Shown here: positions 59,243 to 64,000 of the stretch, in pieces
Position numbering within the stretch: position 1 is the stretch's first letter
Layout: each line of letters starts with the position of its first letter
Assembly: GCF_020497125.1 (NCBI RefSeq)
Contig: NC_059072.1
Location: 75,337,697-75,401,696, forward strand
Direction: 5' to 3'
From: Mauremys mutica
Lineage: Eukaryota > Chordata > Testudines > Geoemydidae
DNA: 64,000 nt
Translations under genes and position numbers: made by a program
Notes under the pieces: generated by a model
What the model saw: the letters and a program-made list of their open reading frames with translations, nothing else
What the model was told of the DNA's origin: nothing
Databases searched by the model: none

Positions 59243-59343
59243 AAATCAAAACAGAAAAGTTTATGAATGATAAGAAATCTCATGAAGTGGAGATTATGTC
59301 AAAATTGATAGACAGCATAGCAAATTTTTGCGGTATAAAGCAG
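59243..59343 (+). CDS. METTL25: METTL25 exon 3
   Basis: A TCTCAG acceptor precedes 59243 and the GTAAGA donor follows 59343. It is phase 1 in and phase 0 out. It encodes EIKTEKFMNDKKSHEVEIMS and then KLIDSIANFCGIKQ. This matches the human KKSHEV...IADYYGIKQ region immediately before SAM motif I. Confidence 0.95.
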
Positions 59344-60086
59344 GTAAGAATGAACTTATTTCAGTGTGTATTACCATATAATTTACAAATACTTGCCTCG
59401 TCTTTTCTATCTTGTTCAAAGCCTAGATTTTGATATATCCTTAATGCAGATTTTATTTTTCATTTTCGTAATAGTGACTGAAGGGGAAACCTTAGAGCAA
59501 AGCTGAGGGGCTCTTTACCCACACCGTTGTTAGCTTCAGGTAAATAACCTCTCCAGTCATTATTACAATTGTGAATCATGAAAAATAGTCATGATTTTAT
59601 ATGCTGAGCAGTTAAAAGCTGCACTGCATGTTGCCAGGCATTTAGTGTTCCTTGTACAATAGTGATAAGACTAGAACAGTAACTAATAGGGAAGCAGAAA
59701 TTCATTCTCTACATTCCATTAGGCTCATAAAAATAGCAAATAAAACAGAATATAGTATCTGACAAGTTTTAAATGTAAATATTTCTATTTTTGCACTAAA
59801 GAATTGGAATTTTTCCCCTCTTTAGTGCCATCTACCATGATACAAAACACTTATCAGGTGAATGAGCCGTGTTGGTCCAGTTGTTCCTGGCTCCAGACTC
59901 ATAAGTAGCAGGTCAAAGTGACTTCAGCTACTCCTCTACTCCCTGGTATCAGTCTGGTCGTGGGTACAAATGGACACTCAGCAATTTCATATAGATGTTA
60001 AATAGTTTGCAGCATATGTGCTTGTGGGACTCAATAGGTGAGGCAAAGGAGAAGTTGCCCACCACCGCTTTCTGGACACATTCTGT
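59344..60086. other. METTL25 intron 3, first part: no feature seen
   Basis: No classifiable element. Confidence 0.4.
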
Positions 60087-60361
60087 GGGTATGTCTACAC
60101 TTTGAGCTGGAGATATAAATTCCAGCTTGAAGATACATACCCGTGCTACCTTGATAAGACCTAACATGCTAAAAATAAAGCTGTGGTGGGAAGGCTAGCC
60201 GCCCCAAGTAAATACCCATGTGAGACGCTAGGAACGTACTTGGGCAGCTAAACCTTCCATTGCTTGCATTACCCCTTTACTACATTCAATTTTTAGTGTG
60301 CTGTCTCAGCCAGTACTAGCATGGGTATGTCTTGTCCAGCTTGAAATATAGATATATCCTG
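60087..60361. mobile_element. GTCTACACT-type MITE
   Basis: The left end GGTATGTCTACACTTTGAGC pairs imperfectly with the right end, whose complement reads 'tatatttcaagctggacaag...catacccatgctag'. Internal 'ccagcttgaagatacatacccgtgcta' is itself inverted near the right end. Boundaries are approximate. Confidence 0.55.
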
Positions 60362-63300
60362 AGAGAAAAGATTGGAACCACCTCAATGTGCTAACTCTGA
60401 TTCCTGGTGCAATTGGTGCAATCAGCCAGCTCTCTGTCTTTATCTGATTGACAACTGACAATAAAAGATGCATATTTTAACCAGAGAGTATGTACATTTG
60501 TTGGTTTCAAGCATCTTTGGCCAAATAATTGATTCTTTTGGTGGTGGTTTTGAAAAAAATAACTTATGGCCATTTATTTTAATGAAAAACACTGCTATAC
60601 AGTATGTCACTAAATATGAAATGCAGATGGCTTTATGTTAACTTTACTCCATCATTCAGTCATATACTGTAACAGAATTTATTTGTTCAGTTACAAATCC
60701 CTAATATATGAAAAGAGCTTTCCAGTTACATTTAAAAAAAAACCCTCCTTTTTAGTTATTAAAAAGCATCCTCTTTTGTTTTAGTTACCTTTAAACTTTA
60801 AAAAATAATATGAATTGTAAAGTTTTAGGAGAGTTTTTTCCTTATTGATTTCTTTCAGTCCTGCTGACAGAACAAAATATATATAACATTTAATTTAAAA
60901 ATATAGAGCAATGAAAACACAACACATGTTTTACAACAGCACAGCTGTCCTCAGGGTGTTTCTTTCAGAAATTACAGATCACTGAAGGATTGAAAAGTGC
61001 CCTTAGCTTCACCTCCTGTACCTATGATGTATAATGGGTGGTAGAGGATATTGTTCTCTTGTGGTGCTTTATTATGTATTATAACAAATAGTAAAATGGA
61101 TATGAAGGCAGAAATGTGATGCTTATTGTAATCACTTTCAAGTTAACTGTTTGAGTTAAAACATTAAAAAAAACTTTAAAGTTTTGTTACTTTAAAAAAA
61201 TGTTTTCTACCCCATTTTAGTATTGTTCCTAATACGCACTGTTAGTGAAACGTCATACAAATGGAACTTTATATAAAAGGTCTTTGTTTCTTTCTGAAAA
61301 TAAGCTAGTGTAATTCTTGTTTTCTTTTACACATATTTGTTAAATTTTCTTTGGAAGGTGCATTATGCACAACAAATTCATTCAGTGTATGAAACAAGAT
61401 TTAATTCTGCATTCATTATGTATTTAATTCATGGCTTGTTGCTTGGAAATGCTCACAGTCTTCTGGAAAATGATATCCACGCCTGTATTGGGCCAGGATC
61501 TATGTTTAAACATAGTACCCAGCCCAATATGGACAGAGCTTTTGTAGTTTATTATGTCACAGAAATGTCATTATAAAAGTTCATGCTTGGAATGTATGTC
61601 ATAGTATGTTGAGTATCTTTCCTTATATGGAATTACAGCAGGGATTAATTTAGTCCAGTATGTTTGTTTCAGCATATAATCACTGCCTATTTTTAAACCT
61701 ATATTTTCTTTTCACTTTACAAAGACCACAAATGTTAAGAGCATGGTGTTTATCTGTATGTTTTTTTCACTAGATAATAAATGAAAATATCTTGCCAAAA
61801 CAGTTGTACATCTTTACAGCCACTAGAGGTCATTATAATAGGTTTCTGAACAATTCACAATCTGAATGTATGTCCACTTAGTTCCTTTCATAGGAATAGT
61901 AATCCAAATACTATGTGAAGGTTGGAGTGTGGATAGAATCATGACACATTCAACATTACAATAATACCTTTCTATCTTCGAATTCCCATCCTGTCATTAT
62001 TTCTTAACTAACTGGCAAAAACATTCCACATGTTCCTTTCTTGTCTTTCTTTTAAATCTTTGTGGGAGGCATCGGGTGTGATGGTGGAGAGGGTGGCAAG
62101 TAAACTGTTTTTACAAAAGTTACAGCCAAAGTCTATCTCATCCCTCTTCTACCAAAAGTGTGTGTATACACGTCATCCAAAGAATGTAAGGATTAAGTTG
62201 GAAAATGGGGAAAAAAAAAACATGACAGAAAGAAAGCAACAGGAGGGAAAAAACCATACTCTTAATCCTTGCATAATATCTCTGAGTCATAAATTCAGTC
62301 CATAATTAGTTTTTACCCCAGTCATAAATACTCTGTGCTCTGTGTAGTCCCTTTCTTGACTTTTAGCCAAAAATACCTTGGTTACTAATTCTCTGTCGGA
62401 TTTCTTGGCTTGAATAAAATTTATAGCATCCTCAGGACTTCAGAAAAATAAAACTCTCCTTTTCATTCCAGCCTTGCTGAATTCAAAGGTACTGCCTGGT
62501 AACTAAGTATGTGCAGTTCATCTTAAGCCTGGGTCAAACCTTTTATGCCTGTTCACATGGTTTGGCATGAAATCAGAGCAGATGTTCAAATGAGACATGT
62601 TAGAGTCCAAAAATCCTTGGATCAAGCTATTCAGGAACCATATACCTAACACACAAGGTTTTGGCCATATAATTCTTAGCAGATACTGGATCAGAGGAAA
62701 TTTTTGTGACAGTCTCCATTCTGTTGAGAAGTGGCTCTCTGTTACCTACTCCGAAATCTTACCAAGCATTGGGCTGGGTCCTCATGTACAATCAAAATTC
62801 ACATAGTGCAAAACATGGGATTGTGCAAAGTTGGTATAAAGTTCGTACTTTCTGTCCTGTTCCTGCTGCTATTATGTGCACTGCTTCACTGCATTATGTT
62901 AGCTCACCCATGGGTTGGAACTATCTTACAGTCACAAGAAGCTGAAAACCTAGATGTTCCAACCACTCTTCTCATCAACGGATATCAGGAAAGGTGTATG
63001 GCATGTGAGCTCTTACCTAAGACATCTGGAATATGTCAATGCAAAATCACCCTTACCTTGGAGTGATCTTCCTTGGGTTGGTTACACAGATTTGGTTTCC
63101 CACGTCTGCCAGCAGTGGCTCAAAGTGGCTACACTTGAGAATATGGCCCATTAATTTTTTAGTTTCCTTTTTTTTAAAACAAAATGAAATTATGCACAAA
63201 AGTACATTAAAAGACTTAGAAAAGTCAGGAGGCTGAAATTCATGATTATTTCACTGACTGTTTCTGTGGTAGAACTAAACCAGTTTTAACATATTTGTAT

Positions 63301-63466
63301 TTTAAAACCAGAAGCTGAGCAGAATAAGAGTTAAGTAAATTATGGACCGTGTACTTCTTTTCATAGGGAAATGTTTATTATTAGCATGTGTTTGAAACAT
63401 GTTTTATTTGTTGTTCATTAATATGGTACATGCTCTTTTTAATTCATTCTGTTATCTTTACTCTAG
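60362..63466. other. METTL25 intron 3: no feature seen
   Basis: AT-rich intron sequence up to the TACTCTAG acceptor of exon 4. The open frames near 61337-63236 lack codon structure or known motifs. Confidence 0.45.
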
Positions 63467-64000
63467 GTGATTGACCTGGGCTCTGGCAAAGGCTACCTAA
63501 GCTCCTTTTTATCCATGCAATATAATCTAAAGGTTTATGGAATTGATTCCTCAAACACCAACACTTATGGAGCTAATGAAAGGAACAGGAAATTGAAGAA
63601 ACATTGGAGAGCTTATCAAAGTCGAGCAAGAGCAAATGTCAGAGGCCAAGTGTTGGAAGAGCCAAAGGATAGGGCAGTGCAAGATGAAATGAAATGTAGA
63701 GCAAATATCAATGAAAACCTTTTAAGTACTAACAACAGTCTTTTAAGTCAGGACCAGATGGCTAGCTCAGATTCAGTTCCTTTGGAAATTACTGGTGCTT
63801 TCACAGACTCTGCTATGTTGAAAACCAGCAAACAAACTGAAACTCATTTGGTGGCTCAGACACAGTCTGATGGGAACAAAATTTCTGAAAATACTTTTTC
63901 TCTTCTTAACATTCTACCTGCTGATGCTGTAGAAGCTGTTTCTTCATCTAAATATAACATGGAGCTCTGTGAAGAGGAAAAAGAGCAAAGAAAAATGGCT
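63467..64000 (+). CDS. METTL25: METTL25 exon 4, partial (window end)
   Basis: The acceptor CTCTAG ends at 63466 and the frame is open for 178 codons to the last base. It starts VIDLGSGKGYLSSFLSMQYN, the glycine-rich SAM-binding motif I. LKVYGIDSSNTNTYGANERN, the motif II acidic loop, and a basic KLKKHWR segment follow. The rest is a poorly conserved serine/asparagine-rich linker, also long in the human protein. The catalytic C-terminal part lies beyond the window. Confidence 0.95.
   Translation, partial: MIDLGSGKGYLSSFLSMQYNLKVYGIDSSNTNTYGANERNRKLKKHWRAYQSRARANVRGQVLEEPKDRAVQDEMKCRANINENLLSTNNSLLSQDQMASSDSVPLEITGAFTDSAMLKTSKQTETHLVAQTQSDGNKISENTFSLLNILPADAVEAVSSSKYNMELCEEEKEQRKMA

Larger units (their letters stand above)
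25101..64000 (+). other. METTL25: METTL25 gene, 5' part, four exons, runs off the window
   Basis: METTL25 is a putative class I SAM-dependent methyltransferase whose substrate I cannot state. The four exons (277, 165, 101 and at least 534 nt) join in frame with phases 1, 1 and 0 to give 359 codons so far. Exon 1 carries the N-terminal segment with AHTVEFYT. Exon 2 carries VFCENSQKLVNVQ and FALAAKYHS. Exon 3 carries KKSHEVEIMSKLIDSIA. Exon 4 opens with the SAM-binding VIDLGSGKGYLS. All match the human protein in order. The C-terminal half is outside the window. Introns are 16.7, 17.0 and 4.1 kb, and the first two are heavily loaded with transposons. Confidence 0.95.

Overview
This window is vertebrate nuclear DNA, almost certainly from a turtle. 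It has long introns, GT-AG exons and a CpG-island promoter. It is dense in interspersed repeats of types I associate with turtle genomes: CR1 LINEs, tRNA-derived SINEs with a CR1-like tail, hAT and PIF/Harbinger transposons and many MITEs. No database search was run, so species and repeat-family names are inference.

Two host genes lie head to head. CCDC59 (TAP26, Fyv7-like rRNA-processing factor) is on the minus strand with all four coding exons present: 24892-24763, 22871-22649, 16019-15920 and 12369-12208. They join in frame to a 204-residue protein. METTL25 (putative SAM-dependent methyltransferase) is on the plus strand. Its exons are 25101-25377, 42080-42244, 59243-59343 and 63467 to the window end, and they also join in frame. 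The two ATGs are 208 bp apart inside one CpG island, which is a bidirectional promoter.

Layout. 1-12 kb is downstream of CCDC59: hAT relics, MITEs, a possible LTR and a collapsed endogenous retrovirus with a tRNA-Arg primer-binding site. 12-25 kb is CCDC59 with CR1, hAT and MITE insertions in its introns. 25-42 kb is METTL25 intron 1, holding a palindromic MITE, CR1 relics, a 1 kb TA-flanked DNA transposon and a second hAT element with perfect 8-bp target duplications. 42-59 kb is METTL25 intron 2, about two thirds transposon. It holds a PIF/Harbinger element (A) carrying a second complete Harbinger element (C), then a small hAT MITE and a long CR1. 59-64 kb holds exons 3 and 4 and mostly unique intron sequence.

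The most unusual content is the Harbinger pair. Each copy encodes a DDE transposase and, on the other strand, a two-exon Myb/SANT-like partner. Inside the partner's intron, in transposase orientation, each copy also has a third reading frame of about 97 residues. It is clearly conserved between the two diverged copies and belongs to no family I recognise. Copy C has an intact 427-residue transposase but a broken Myb partner. Copy A has a frameshifted transposase and a Myb gene with one stop. A second unusual feature is a hAT family whose copies carry an inverted duplication of the transposase C-terminal region.
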